From: Neocallimastix lanati (nom. inval.)
Lineage: Eukaryota > Neocallimastigomycota > Neocallimastigomycetes > Neocallimastigales > Neocallimastigaceae
NCBI GenBank assembly: GCA_016946835.1
Contig: JACVTC010000027.1
Span: 1,472,001 to 1,536,000, forward strand
Direction of reading: 5' to 3'
Length of the DNA stretch: 64,000 nucleotides
Shown here: positions 1 to 11,245 of the stretch, piece by piece
Layout of the letters: every line of letters starts with the position of its first letter
Numbering within the stretch: position 1 is the first letter of the stretch
The notes under the pieces: model-generated
Told to the model about the DNA's origin: nothing
Database searches by the model: none
Seen by the model: only the letters and a program-made list of their open reading frames with translations
Translations under genes and position numbers: made by a program

Positions 1-182
1 CTACATAATGTAATTTTTTTACGTTATATACAATTTTTAATTAATCTTAATTTGATTATATTAATTTTTTATTTTTATAATAATATGAATAAAAAATTTT
101 TATATAAAAACCTAAAAGTATTTCTTTTATTATTTAAAAGATATTAGTATTTTATTTTATATTAATTATTAAAGGTATAATT
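1..182. other. AT-rich upstream flank of the nitroreductase gene
   Basis: Almost pure A/T sequence with no coding potential. It leads directly into the ATG at 183. No promoter motif stands out. Confidence 0.4.
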
Positions 183-953
183 ATGAATCCAGTAATTGAA
201 ACTTTACTTAAACATAGGTCCATTCGTAGATATAAAGACAAAGAGGTTGAAGATGAAAAATTAGACCTTATTGTTAAAGCTGCACAGGCATCATCCAATT
301 GGTGTAATGGTCAACACGTCTCTATTATTGCAATTAGAGATAAAGAAAGTAAAGAAAAAATTGCAAAGTGGAGTTTAAATCAATCTTTCATTAACACCTG
401 TCCTGTATTTTTAGTTTTTTGTGCAGACTTTTATCGCACTTCTGTTGCTTTTGAAAAAAATGGAAGAGATGCAAAGGATTATATTGAACAATTAGATACA
501 TTATTTGTTGGTGCCCATGATGTTGGTATTGCCATTCAAAGTGCTATTATTGCTGCAGAATCTATGGGACTTGGTGCTGTTTGTATTGGTGGAATACGTC
601 AGACTTCACTTTCTGTTGTTAAGGAATTAGAATTACCAAAGTAAGTAATTCCTTTAATTGGATTATGTATTGGTTATCCTGATGATGATCCAGGTATTAA
701 ACCAAGATTAGATAAAAAAGCCATTTTCTTTGAAGGAAAATATGATACAACTCATATTAGAGAAGAAATTGATAAATATGATGAAGTTTATAGAAACTAT
801 ATTAATAATAGATCTTCTAAAAGTCGTGACATCAACTGGTCCAATAAAATGTCTGAATATTATTTAAATGAAATTAAAGGAGGAAATTGTGTTTATGACC
901 AAGACTATGAATTATTAAAACAACAAGGATTTATTAAAATCGATAAAAAATAA
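183..953 (+). pseudogene. Nitroreductase / flavin reductase family gene with one in-frame stop
   Basis: Nitroreductase-family proteins bind FMN and use NAD(P)H to reduce nitro compounds, quinones or flavins. The reading frame opens with the family's N-terminal FMN-phosphate motif (HRSIRRYKD, residues 11-19). It continues through SSNWCNGQ (about 38-45) and the helix AAESMGLGAVCIGGIR (about 124-139). An in-frame TAA at 642-644 stops it after 153 residues. The same frame then runs on without a shift to a TAA at 951-953, and the continuation holds the conserved family segment PLIGLCIGYPDDDPGIKPR. The full frame would be about 256 residues, normal for NfsA/Frp-like enzymes. The break therefore replaces a single codon. 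A sequencing error, a recent nonsense allele or readthrough all remain possible. The gene has no intron and looks bacterial, so bacterial origin by transfer is likely. It could still yield a truncated 153-residue protein lacking the C-terminal part. Confidence 0.75.
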
Positions 954-1239
954 AATAAAGATAAAAAACCATAATAAAAATGTAATATTTTAATTTATTA
1001 ATTTATTTTTTTTTTTTTTAAATTTTATAATTCGAGTATTATTATTAATATTAATATTATTTTTATTTTTAGTAGTGCAAATTTTAATTGTTTTATTTAT
1101 TTTTAAAATTTTAAAAATAAGATCTACATATGAAAAGAATTAAAATTACATATAAAATTAATAAAAAAATAAACCATAAATCATAATTTTTAATGAAAAT
1201 ATCTAGTAATTAAAAAAAAAAAGATAAAATGTACTGATT
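954..1239. other. AT-rich spacer
   Basis: Mostly A/T runs following the nitroreductase gene. I see no coding or structural feature here. Confidence 0.4.
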
Positions 1240-2299
1240 CTTATGCAAAAAAGATGATTAATGTCCAGTTGTATCATGGAATTATGATACGAATAGTTAT
1301 AGAATAGTTTACTAAGGCTATTCAAGAAGAATTATATAATCATCATACTGGTGTATGTTTTACTCTAAAGTTAGAAATATCAGATGGTACTGTAACACCA
1401 GAGGTTGGAATGTGGAGCTAATTACAATTGTCCAATAGGATGGAGAAATTATTTTTATATAATGCTTTTTACCGTGGCAACCTAACAAATGATATTGTTA
1501 ATAGTAATAATTATTACAGCAACAGTAATAATAGTAATAGTAATAATAGTAATAGTAATAATAGTAATAGTAATAATAGTAATAGTAATAATAGTAATAG
1601 TAATAATAGTAATAGTAATAATAGTAATAGTAATAATAGTAATAGTAATAATAGTTTTAGTAATATTAGTAATAGTATTATTAGTAATTTTAGTAATAGT
1701 ATTGAAAATAATGTGCATGTTGATTCTAGTGTGTGTGAAAAAGTGTTAAATTTCCTTCTTGGAGGCAGAAGTATTAATAACAGTACAAGGGAATGGAAGA
1801 ATCTATTTAAATGCCAGTTGAAATCAGGTGCTTATTCTGATACTCCATTCTTTGTGGTTACTGCGGCACTTCTTCAATCGATTACACCTATTGCTATTGG
1901 CCAGCAATGGTCTTTGTTCAATAGGTTCAAATCGAATCGTACTACTATTACCAAGAGCGTCAATGCTGAAGAAACAGTAAGACAGGCCAGCAGGGCTAGC
2001 GCAACCAATGAATATCATAATTTTGTATCTTAAAATTATGATTAACATTGCGAATCAAAATTAATTATTATACTTCAGTATAATAATGCCCTTGTGAAGT
2101 CTTAAAGATATTAATTAAATGAAACTAGAATGTTTTATACCATTTTTTTATTTTATTTTATTCTTATTTTGTGTTTTTTTTTGTTTTGTTTATTTTTTTT
2201 TATCTTTTTTTTTTTTTTCTTTTTATTACATGTATTTTATCAAACATTTAATTAATAAAGATGAAGCAAGTTTGCTTCCGTTAAAAAAAAAAAAAAAAT
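1240..2299 (+). mobile_element. Worn retroelement relic (C-terminal domain with Asn/Ser repeat)
   Basis: This segment is less AT-biased than its flanks. It contains an open stretch at 1428-2033 (201 codons). Its second half (FLLGGRS near the start, TKSVN and RQAS near the end) matches two other places in the window, 57673-57900 and about 59320-59600. The match is in word order and spacing, which marks a dispersed repeat family and not a host gene. The other two copies carry a CPCC zinc-knuckle upstream, typical of the end of non-LTR (LINE-like) reverse transcriptase proteins; that knuckle is not visible here. A perfect 7-bp-stem hairpin at 2263-2278 is followed by a poly-A tract at about 2283-2299, which would suit a retroposon 3' end. 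The relic is broken and fragmentary. Family assignment is tentative. Confidence 0.5.
1518..1655 (+). repeat. 15-bp tandem repeat coding Ser-Asn-Ser-Asn-Asn
   Basis: About nine near-perfect copies of a 15-bp unit built from AAT and AGT codons lie inside the relic at 1428-2033. Read in frame they give alternating Asn and Ser. The repeat also keeps the two other plus-strand frames open, producing spurious Ile/Val-rich frames. The related copy at 59100-59230 has a less regular Asn/Ser-rich stretch in the same relative position. Confidence 0.85.
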
Positions 2300-3910
2300 A
2301 AAAAAAAGGATGGAGAAAAGAAAACTAAATTTAAATAAATATTATAAAATATAGTTATATAAAAATAATATAGATAAGTATGTCTAATATAATAAAATAA
2401 CATGTAAAATGAAATAAAATAGTATTTATAAGAATAATAATAATATTTCTTAATATAATAATTTTTATCAAATATTATCTTTATTTGAAGATAATAAATG
2501 TAATGAGTTAAAGTAATATAATGAGAATACTTTTAATGGTACATTATTATTGAGATAATCTAAATAGTAATAAGTATCCATAAAAAGTGAATAACATTAA
2601 TTTTATTTTTATTTTTAAATATTTTATCTTTATTATATTTGTTTAATTATTTTTATTTATACTTTATATAATTATTTAATAGAATTCTAAAATTCTTTAT
2701 ATACATTCAAATAAAGTAATTAATTTATTTATTTTTATTACCTTTTTCTATTTTATAGTTTTTTTTAATATTTTTTATATTTTGAGTTATTTTCGATATC
2801 ATTTACGTCATTATTCTTGAGTAATTCCTTCAATAATTTTTTTTATAACTTTCCCTGATAAAAATAGTTTAATATCAATTTCGGTAAAATACTACCTACC
2901 TTAATAGATAATATTAGTATAAATTATAAAAAAAAATATTTCTTATAGTATATATAATGAGAAAAAATTATATGTATAAATTAATAGAAAAAAAAAAATA
3001 TATTCATTTATAATATTTTATTTATATAAAAATATTTTACTAAATATATATTTGTTTATTTTCTTATATAAATTACATAAATAAATAAAGAAAATAAACA
3101 AATATATATATTTATTTAATTTGTTATAAATTTTTTATTGATTGAAACAATAAATCTATGTTCTTATTTAAAAATAATTTTTATAAAAAAATAATTTTTT
3201 ATTCTTTTGACTATTATTGAAATTTTAATTATATTATAATAGTAATTTAAATATATATATATTATTTTATTTACTTATTTTTTTCATTTTTTAATCATGA
3301 CTTATTAAAAGTATTATATTATATACACTAAAATTTCTGTGAAATACTATTCTTGATATATTTTTATTAAATATTTTAATATAATATTTTCATAGTAAAA
3401 ATGATACATCAAAATAAATAAAATATATATATATATATATTTTTTACCTTATTTGTATATATTTGTATCACACTTTATTTTTTCTTATAAAATAATTTAT
3501 ATCTATTTTTATTATAGTTTATTCTATTACATTAATTATTTTATTGGTTGGTCTAATTTGGACATTAAAAATATAAAAACATTTTAGAATTAATGATTTT
3601 GGACAGATATTTAAGGATAAAGAAAAAAAGAAAATTAAAACATAATAAATTAATAATAAATTTAGCAATAAATATATTATTAATTATATATATACATATA
3701 TAAAATGAAAGAGTTATGTGATTAATTTTTTTTCTTTTTTCTTTCCTTCTCTTTTTTCTTTTGCCTTTTTTTTTTTTTATTTTTTTATTTTTTTATTTTT
3801 TTATTTTTTTATTTTTTAAAATAAAATTTATTATTAAGTTATAAAAAATTATAGTAAAAAATATTATAATATTAATATAAAATAATTATCAATATATTGA
3901 ATAAAAGAAA
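2300..3910. other. AT-rich intergenic region, no gene seen
   Basis: Long A/T-only sequence. It holds a pyrimidine tract at about 3727-3780 and a short array of T-runs each ended by A at about 3770-3816. No open frame or structured element could be supported. Confidence 0.5.
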
Positions 3911-5048
3911 ATGGATGATTTATATTTATTAGAAAATATGATAAAAGTTCAAAATATATTTTCATCATCCTTTTTGAATAATAGAGGTGCTTATGATGAA
4001 TTAACTGCAGCTATTGTTAATAATGAATCTAATGAAAAGTTAGAAGCCATTATTAAAAAAAATAATAATAATGTGGATTATTTAGTAAAAGATTTCAATA
4101 ATTTAATTGGTCAAAGAACTCAGTATGTAATGACTCCTTTGTATGCCGCCATTGGCTGTTGTAATTTTCGAATTGCCGATTTTTTGTTAGAAAAAGGAGC
4201 TGATATAAACCTTTCCATAAGATGCTATATAACCGACGTGGATGAAGATGATGTCATGAAAAGCTATCATTTTTTCAAGTATTTTGATGAATACGTTGAT
4301 TATAGTTGTACGTTAGACCATGAACTCCATATTAAAGGTAATATTCTTCATTTTTTATGTGAATATCAACTTCTTAATGAAAGAAATGCTGCTTATTTAT
4401 TTAGTCATGGATATAAATTAGATTCTGAGGTCTTAAATGATCTTTTTGGCAAAAATAGTACATGCAATATAATTATAGATAGGAATAGAAAAAATTTATT
4501 AAGACTTTCTCGTTATTTTAATAAAACTCCTAATTTAGATAATTTATATATTAGAGAAAATGAATCTCTTTTAATTGAAAATCGAAAATTTTTCTCTATA
4601 ATTAATAGTTGTAAAAGTAATACTAAAGAAGAAAATTTGAGAATTTGTTTTCCAGAAAGATATAAAAATAATATAAATACTAACAAAGGAAATCAGTTTT
4701 GCGAAAAATTAGGTTGTAATAATAAAACCAATCTTAAATGCCCAATTTGGTAAGATTTCTTTTTATTTTTTATTATTTTCTTTATTTTTTGTTTTATAAA
4801 TTTTGAATTATGTATATATATATATATATATATTTAATTTTAAATAATATTAATAATAATATTAATAACTAATTTTTTCTTTGTTTTAAATATTTTTACA
4901 AATTATATTTTTATTTTTACTTTTATATAAATTTTTGATTATAATTTTTAACATTAGTATTAAAAATAATATTAAGGGTGGCTTTTACTGTTCTCGTGAA
5001 TGCTTTAAATCTTGTTGGAATGAACATAAAAAATTGCATAAAAATTAA
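3911..5048 (+). CDS. Ankyrin-repeat protein with C-terminal C6H2-type zinc finger (spliced)
   Basis: Exon 1 is 3911-4749, the intron 4750-4957 (208 bp, GTAAGA...TTAG) and exon 2 4958-5048, giving 309 residues. Residues about 75-101 form a clear ankyrin repeat (TPLYAAIGCCNFRIADFLLE, then KGADIN); IKGNILHFLCEYQ is a weaker one. The C-terminus is a zinc finger of the type seen at the N-terminus of methionine aminopeptidase 1, with ligands Cys264, Cys269, Cys277, Cys280, Cys291, Cys295, His303 and His307. The splice site was chosen because it restores Cys280 (TG|T) and the CPIC and FYCSRECF motifs in frame. The unspliced frame would stop at 4753 just after CPIW and lose half of the finger. Ankyrin plus zinc-finger proteins usually mediate protein interactions; the partner here is unknown. 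It has no relation to the GH3 genes. Confidence 0.82.
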
Positions 5049-5097
5049 TAAATTAAAAAAAAAAAACATAATAATAATTATATAAACAACAACACCA

Positions 5098-5111
5098 TCA
5101 ATAATAATAAC

Positions 5112-5164
<53 letters not shown>
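5098..5164 (+). repeat. (AAT)n / (AAC)n microsatellite
   Basis: A run of about twenty AAT triplets with scattered AAC interruptions, just after the zinc-finger gene. It would code poly-Asn but has no gene around it. Confidence 0.85.
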
Positions 5165-5165
<1 letters not shown>

Positions 5166-5905
5166 TATAGAAATAAAAAATAAAAATAAAAAAAAAAAAA
5201 GAATTATTATTAATTATTAAAGATTAAATATAATTAATAATATTATATATAAAAATTATTCATAATTACTAATTAATAAATATTCTTATGAATAATTTAT
5301 TAACAATCAATTTAAAAATATTCTTATATATTTTATTAATTATAAAATATATTTATATTATTTAATTATAGCTTTTAAATTTATATCTTATACTATATAT
5401 ATATAAATATATTTTAAATAATTTATTAATATTATCTTTTCATGGTTTACTGAATTATGTATATAGTTGAAACTTTTTATCATTAAAATATTATAATGTA
5501 TATATATTTTAGTAATTTTATTTTAAAATTAGTTATAACAAATAAATAATATTAATAATATATATATATATATATATATTTTTTTTTTTTTAAAGTAATT
5601 TTATTTAATAATAGATTTTTATTTTATTTCATTATATATTTCTTTATTATAATATTTTTAATAATTTTTTCTAATTTTACATATATTACACAAATAAAAA
5701 ATTAATAAATATAAATATAATTTATTTATTAATTTTTATATTTATATTTAATTATATATTTATAATATATAATTGTTAATTTTTCATATATTTCACTAAA
5801 GATAATAAAATAATCAGAAAATATATATTATTTTCTTTAATTCAATATTTTTATTTTTATTTATTTTATTATCTTTATTTTATTACGCTTAATTTTTTTA
5901 ATTTT
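5165..5905. other. AT-rich spacer between the zinc-finger gene and GH3 gene A
   Basis: A/T-only sequence with a (TA)n run at about 5560-5580. It contains the 3' flank of gene A, which is on the minus strand. No gene is visible. Confidence 0.5.
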
Positions 5906-8547
5906 TTAAATTTCTAATTCTTTAGCTAAATTATAGATTCTAGAAGCACTAATTTCTAATTCTTCCATACTTAAATCACCATTGTCTAAAGATTCAAGAA
6001 TATTTTCATAATCACTTTTAGATCCTGGCATGTAAATATCTCCTGTAGCTTTAACGACGTTGGTGGCTATTGGACCAGAGTACTTATTGTTTCCTCCCAT
6101 TTTTATAACCCAATCTGTCATAACAATACCATCAAATCCAAATTCATTTCTTAAAATATCAGAAGTTAATTCCTTGCTTTCACTAGTATGGATTCCATTA
6201 ATTAAATTGTAGGAAGTCATGATTGCCTTTGGATTAGCTTCCTTAACAGCAATTTCAAATCCCTTTAAATAAATTTCTCTTAAGGCTCTTTCTGAAGCAT
6301 TACTACTACTGAAGTAACGATTAGTTTCTTGATTGTTAGCGGCAAAATGTTTTATGGTAACATAAGTATTGTTATGCTTTTGAACACCTTGGGTGATAGA
6401 AGAAGCGAAAGCACCACTGATGAATGGATCTTCAGAATAATATTCAAAGTTTCTACCACATAAAATACTTCTATGAATGTTTAATGCTGGAGCAAGCCAT
6501 AATTGAATCTTGAAAATTTCCATTTCACTTCCAACAATATCACCACAAAGTTCAGCAAATTGTCTATTCCAACTTTGAGCAATAGCTGTTCCAATTGGAA
6601 TGGCAGTAGTGTATTGATGAAGAATTTCAACATCCTTTGGTGTTTCGATTTGACCATATCCTCCAATTCCATGAGCTCCACTTTCATCAATATAATAATC
6701 TTTAGAAAGTCTTAAACCTGCTGGACCATCAGCCATAACAACTGGTTTTAAATCAGCAACACGAGCGGTTTCACCAGCGGCGCCAGCAGCAGTAATAGAA
6801 GCATTACCAATTACACTTTCATTTCCATCCTTGTATGCTCCAATAACTAATTTAGCTTTTTCTTCATTAGATAAAGCTTTAACTTCTTCTGAAATTTCAT
6901 ATTTCTTATCGTAATTAATAGTTTCTTGTTTTATACTACTAGTTTTAAGAGTGAATTCCTTTACGCCATTTAATTTTTCTTGTTTTCTCTTTGTTTCTGG
7001 AACGAAATCTTTGAATTCTGGTTTACCTAATTTGTTTGCAACCTTTCTTACATTAACTTTGGAAGCAACCTTAATAATTCCACATGGTTTTGTATTTCTA
7101 CTTGAATTACCAACACGAACAACATATTTACCTTTATCTAAAATGTAAGTAGCAGTCTTTTCATCATAACTAGCAAAGTCAGATAATTTGAAACTTAATT
7201 TAAGAGTTTGTTTCTTATTTGGTTTTAATTCCTTAGTCTTAGCAAAGTTTACTAAAATTTGATATGGTTCATCAATGGTAGTTCCTGGTTTAGATAAATA
7301 AAGTTCTAATACTTCCTTTCCTTTGAATTTACCAATATTCTTAACGGAAACACTAACTTCGAATTTTTCACCAACTAATTTTGCCGATTTGACATCGAAT
7401 TCAAAATCGGTGTAACCTAAACCAAAACCGAATGGATACATAACATCAGCATTTACAGAATCGAAATAACGATAACCAACATAAACACCTTCCTTATAAT
7501 CAGTATCATCATTATCACCGAAATTTTCATTAGTTGGATAATCTTCATATTTAGTCCAAGTGGTTGCAAGCTTACCAGATGGATATTTATCACCAGTAAT
7601 AATATCAACTAAAGTCTTAGAAGTGTTGACACCAAGTTGAGATAAAACTAAAATATTTTTAACATCTTCAAGACCAGATAAATCAACAGGACCACCAGTA
7701 TTTAAAACAAGCATAAATTTCTTGAATCCTTTAGCTAAATCTAAAACCATTTTTCTTTCAGTATCAGTAAGGTAGACATCACCCTTAATTGGTTTTCTGT
7801 CACTACCTTCACCTGAAACTCTAGATAAAACAAAAACGGCAACATCTCCTTCCTTTTCATATGGAATATCATAATCTGGTTCAGGCATAATAGCACCCAT
7901 CATAGCAAAGAAATTACCAGAACTATTTTTCCATAAGTTATTATTAAATTCAGTCTGAGCTTCTTCATAAATTTTGTCATATTCATCTAAGTAATCTTTT
8001 GTTAAAATTTCATAACCTGCTTTAGTGAAAGCTTGTTCAATTGTATCGAAAGAACGAGAATTGACATCTCCAGAACCTGTACCTCCCTTAATAGTTTTTC
8101 TTACACCATTACCGTATAAATAAATCTTTTTATTTTTCTTTCCGATTGGGAAATCACCATTTCTTCTTAATAAAACAGTACATTCTGCTAAATATTTATC
8201 TAAAGTATTTATATGTTCAATTTCATATTGATTCATATCAGTTGTAGTATCATTGGCGCCATTATTAGGGGCTTCATTGGCAGGATCAGTAGGAGTGTTA
8301 TTATCAGTATCTTCAATTGATCCATTAGAAGGATTACTTGGCTTATTTCTAACAATACCTATATAAATAAAAATATTAACATAATATTTGAAAAAAATTT
8401 TTTTAATAAATATATAAATTTGTATATTTAAAAATTCATAAATAAAATAATAAATAATATTCAATAATTACATTTCTTTTTAATTGGATTAGCTAAAACC
8501 AAATTAAAAATGAGTAAGGCTAATACAATAATATTATAAAATTTCAT
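5906..8547 (-). CDS. GH3 beta-glucosidase, permuted domains, copy A
   Basis: Secreted beta-glucosidase expected to release glucose from the non-reducing end of cellobiose and short beta-glucans. Exon 1 is 8547-8472 (76 nt), the intron 8471-8359 (113 bp, GT-AG) and exon 2 8358-5906, giving 842 residues. Exon 1 encodes a signal peptide (MKFYNIIVLALLIFNLVLA). A Pro/Asn/Thr-rich linker spans about 27-66. The GH3 C-terminal sandwich domain comes first (about 67-350; KGGTGSGDVN at 116-125, acid/base Glu209 in GEGSDR). A FnIII-like domain follows (about 350-456), and the GH3 N-terminal barrel is last (about 556-840; ADGPAGLR 568-575, CGRNFEYYSEDP from 659, Lys695-His696, nucleophile Asp774 in TDW). 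An ATG inside the intron is open in frame but is not the real start. I count seven residue differences from copy B in exon 2. Copy A carries a unique Ile in the GYGQIETP loop. Confidence 0.93.
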
Positions 8548-8655
8548 TTTTTTTAAATAATAATATTTTAATGTTTTAAAATATTTATTTTTTTAAAATA
8601 TTAATATATTAAAATATTTATATTTTAATATTAATATTAATTTTTTTTTTTTTTA

Positions 8656-8678
8656 GAAAAAAATTAAGTCTTTTTATA
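8656..8678 (-). promoter_or_regulatory. Conserved TATA-box block of copy A
   Basis: Read on the minus strand this is TATAAAAAGACTTAATTTT, about 131 bp upstream of the ATG at 8547. The same block recurs in front of copies B-F. Confidence 0.6.
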
Positions 8679-9370
8679 TTTTTTTTTACTAATTTAAAAA
8701 ATAAAAAATAATTTTAAATTTAATTATATGAATTAGTTTATGAAATAATAAAATTTGAAGTAAAATTAATTAATAATTTAATATAATATTTAAGTTAATT
8801 ATACCAAATAATATATTCATGAAGAATTTCATTTTTTAATGGTATTAAAATCTTAATAAATATATTATTTTGGGATTTTTTTTTTAATATTAGATTATAT
8901 TTAATTAATTTTTAATAAATTTAGTTTAGTTATAATATAATAAACTTAACTTTTATAAATTAATAAATTATATTATCATTAATTAAAATTTAAAAGTATA
9001 TAGAACTCTAATTATTATTATATTAAACTTCTATTATTTTTATTTTCAAAAGGTAATATATATATTAAAGTCAATACATATTTTATATTTAATTAAAATA
9101 AACTATTTTTTTTTTTTTTTTTTTTTTTTTTCCATTATTTTATTTTTGTACTACAATAATAAAAAAATAATTAATATGGAAAATTTTTTTAATAAAATAT
9201 CTTCTTAATTTTTAAATTTTTTTTACTAGAATTATAAAAGTAATATTAATGATTTAAGAGTAAATAATATTAAATTAAGATATAATTTTAAATATATATA
9301 TTATGAATTAATATATAACCAGAGTTTTAATTTTAATATTATTATACTAGTTTTTTTTTTTTTTTTTTTT

Positions 9371-9468
9371 TTTTTGTAAAAAAATATTTTATATAACTTA
9401 ATTTATATTTATTTATTGTTTTTTGTAAAAAAATATTATATATAACTTAATTTTTATTTTAATTCATT
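9371..9468. repeat. 49-bp direct repeat, two copies
   Basis: A GTAAAAAAATATT-led segment starting at about 9376 recurs at about 9425, a period of 49 bp, in the upstream region of copy A. Confidence 0.6.
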
Positions 9469-9955
9469 TTGAGGTTATAGAGAAAATATTTCATTTTATT
9501 ATTATTATTGTTATTATTATTATTATTATTATTATTAAATTTATATAATATTTAAAAATGGTTATAAATATTTTCATATAACCAGCTAAAATAACATTTT
9601 TATAGAAAAATATAACTAGATTACAAATAATTTTTTTATTTATAAAATCATTTGCAAAAAATTTGTATGTATTATTTATAATAAAGAATGAATAAAATAT
9701 TTTATTTTTAATAAAATAATAATTAATTTTTTATTTGAATTGCTTATAAAAATATGCTAATATTAATTATATTTTAATATTTTAATTAATTATTATTATT
9801 ATTGCTGGTATCATTATTATTATCATTATTATCATTATTTTTATCATTATTATTAATATTTTAAATATTTGTAAAATTAAAAATATGAAAAAATGAAAAA
9901 TGAAAAATTAACATATTTAAATAAAAATATAAAATATATATTAAATTAAAATATA

Positions 9956-9957
<2 letters not shown>

Positions 9958-9992
<35 letters not shown>

Positions 9993-10114
9993 GTTATTAT
10001 TATTGATATTAAGAAAATAATATAAATTTCTCCTTAAAAGATGTACTATAAAAATGACCATAAAAATATTAAAAATTACTAATTTATATATTTCTATATT
10101 TTTATTTATTAAAA

Positions 10115-10160
<46 letters not shown>
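9958..10160. repeat. (ATT)n microsatellites
   Basis: Two runs of ATT triplets at about 9958-10008 and 10118-10164. The first lies inside a spurious short poly-Asn frame on the minus strand. Confidence 0.85.
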
Positions 10161-10166
<6 letters not shown>

Positions 10167-10393
10167 GTTTTGATGTTAAAAAATATAATAAAAAAATTAT
10201 GTTTAATAAATTAAAATTATAAAATTACTTAGCATTTTATTATAAAATGAATATTTATATAAATATAAATATAACTTTTAAATTTATAGAATAAAATTAT
10301 ATTATTAATTATTTTTATTTTAATTATCTTTAAATTATATATAATAAATAAATAAATAAATAAATAAAATTAAATATTATATAAATTATTATT

Positions 10394-10483
<90 letters not shown>
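10394..10483. repeat. (ATT)n array joined to a poly-T tract
   Basis: About fourteen ATT triplets are followed directly by an uninterrupted T homopolymer of over 40 bases. Tracts this long are unstable in cloning and hard to count in assemblies. Confidence 0.85.
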
Positions 10484-10491
<8 letters not shown>

Positions 10492-11245
10492 TATATTTAA
10501 TTAAAATTTTACTTTTATTTCTTTATTAAATATTACTTGTAAATAGATATTACTTGTAAATAGATATAATATTTAATTTATTAAATATTATATCTATTAT
10601 TTAAAATGAAAATTTGTATTATTTAATTTTTAATTTTTAAATATTAATATTAATAAATAAAAATGCTACCAAACAATATTTTTAATTTTATAAATAAAAA
10701 TTTAAATTTAATTATTTAAAAATATTACTACATAATTTATTTATTTATTATTTTTATTATATTTCACATATTATTTTAAATTAATATAGATTATGTTTTA
10801 TTTATTTTATTTTATATAAATATATACATTGTTTTATATTATGCTATATCATTAAAATATATTTTACATTAAAATATCTTTTATATTTCATTATTTCAAC
10901 ATTTTCTATCATTTGCGTAATGTTATATATATGTATATATATTTATATATAGGTATTTAATGTTATATTTAAATATACATATATATAATGAAATTATTTT
11001 AATTTAAAAATATATTTTATATAATATTTATAATTTCGAATTTTCAAAAGTTAATTTTTAAAATATAGGATTTAGCATACATATTAAAAAAATCATTATT
11101 TCTTGAATTTGTATTTAAAACTAAAATTTTAAAATAGAAGTTTTTTTTCTATATTTTAGTTAGCTTAAATATATTAATGAAAATATATTTAATTCAATTC
11201 TATTTTTAAAATTTTTTTTTTATATTACTTTCTTGTTTAATATTT

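Larger units (their letters stand above)
8548..11245. other. A-B spacer: upstream region of A and 3' flank of B
   Basis: AT-only DNA with no gene. The part adjoining A (8548 to about 9760) is recognisably the inverted equivalent of the spacers in front of D, E and F. Shared words include the segment ending in AATTCATTTTGAGGTTAT at about 9460-9478 and CATATAACCAGCTAAA at about 9576-9591. The part adjoining B (about 10980-11245) is the conserved 3' flank seen after C-F. Between them lie (ATT)n arrays and a T homopolymer of over 40 bases. Confidence 0.6.

Noticed and set aside
642-660. Possible intron starting at GTAAGT in the nitroreductase gene
   Set aside because: The sequence right after it continues the conserved protein in the same frame, so removing it would delete a conserved motif.
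5906-8547. Cellulosome dockerin or carbohydrate-binding module on the GH3 proteins
   Set aside because: No Cys-rich fungal dockerin or binding module is visible in any copy. The extra sequence is only a low-complexity linker.
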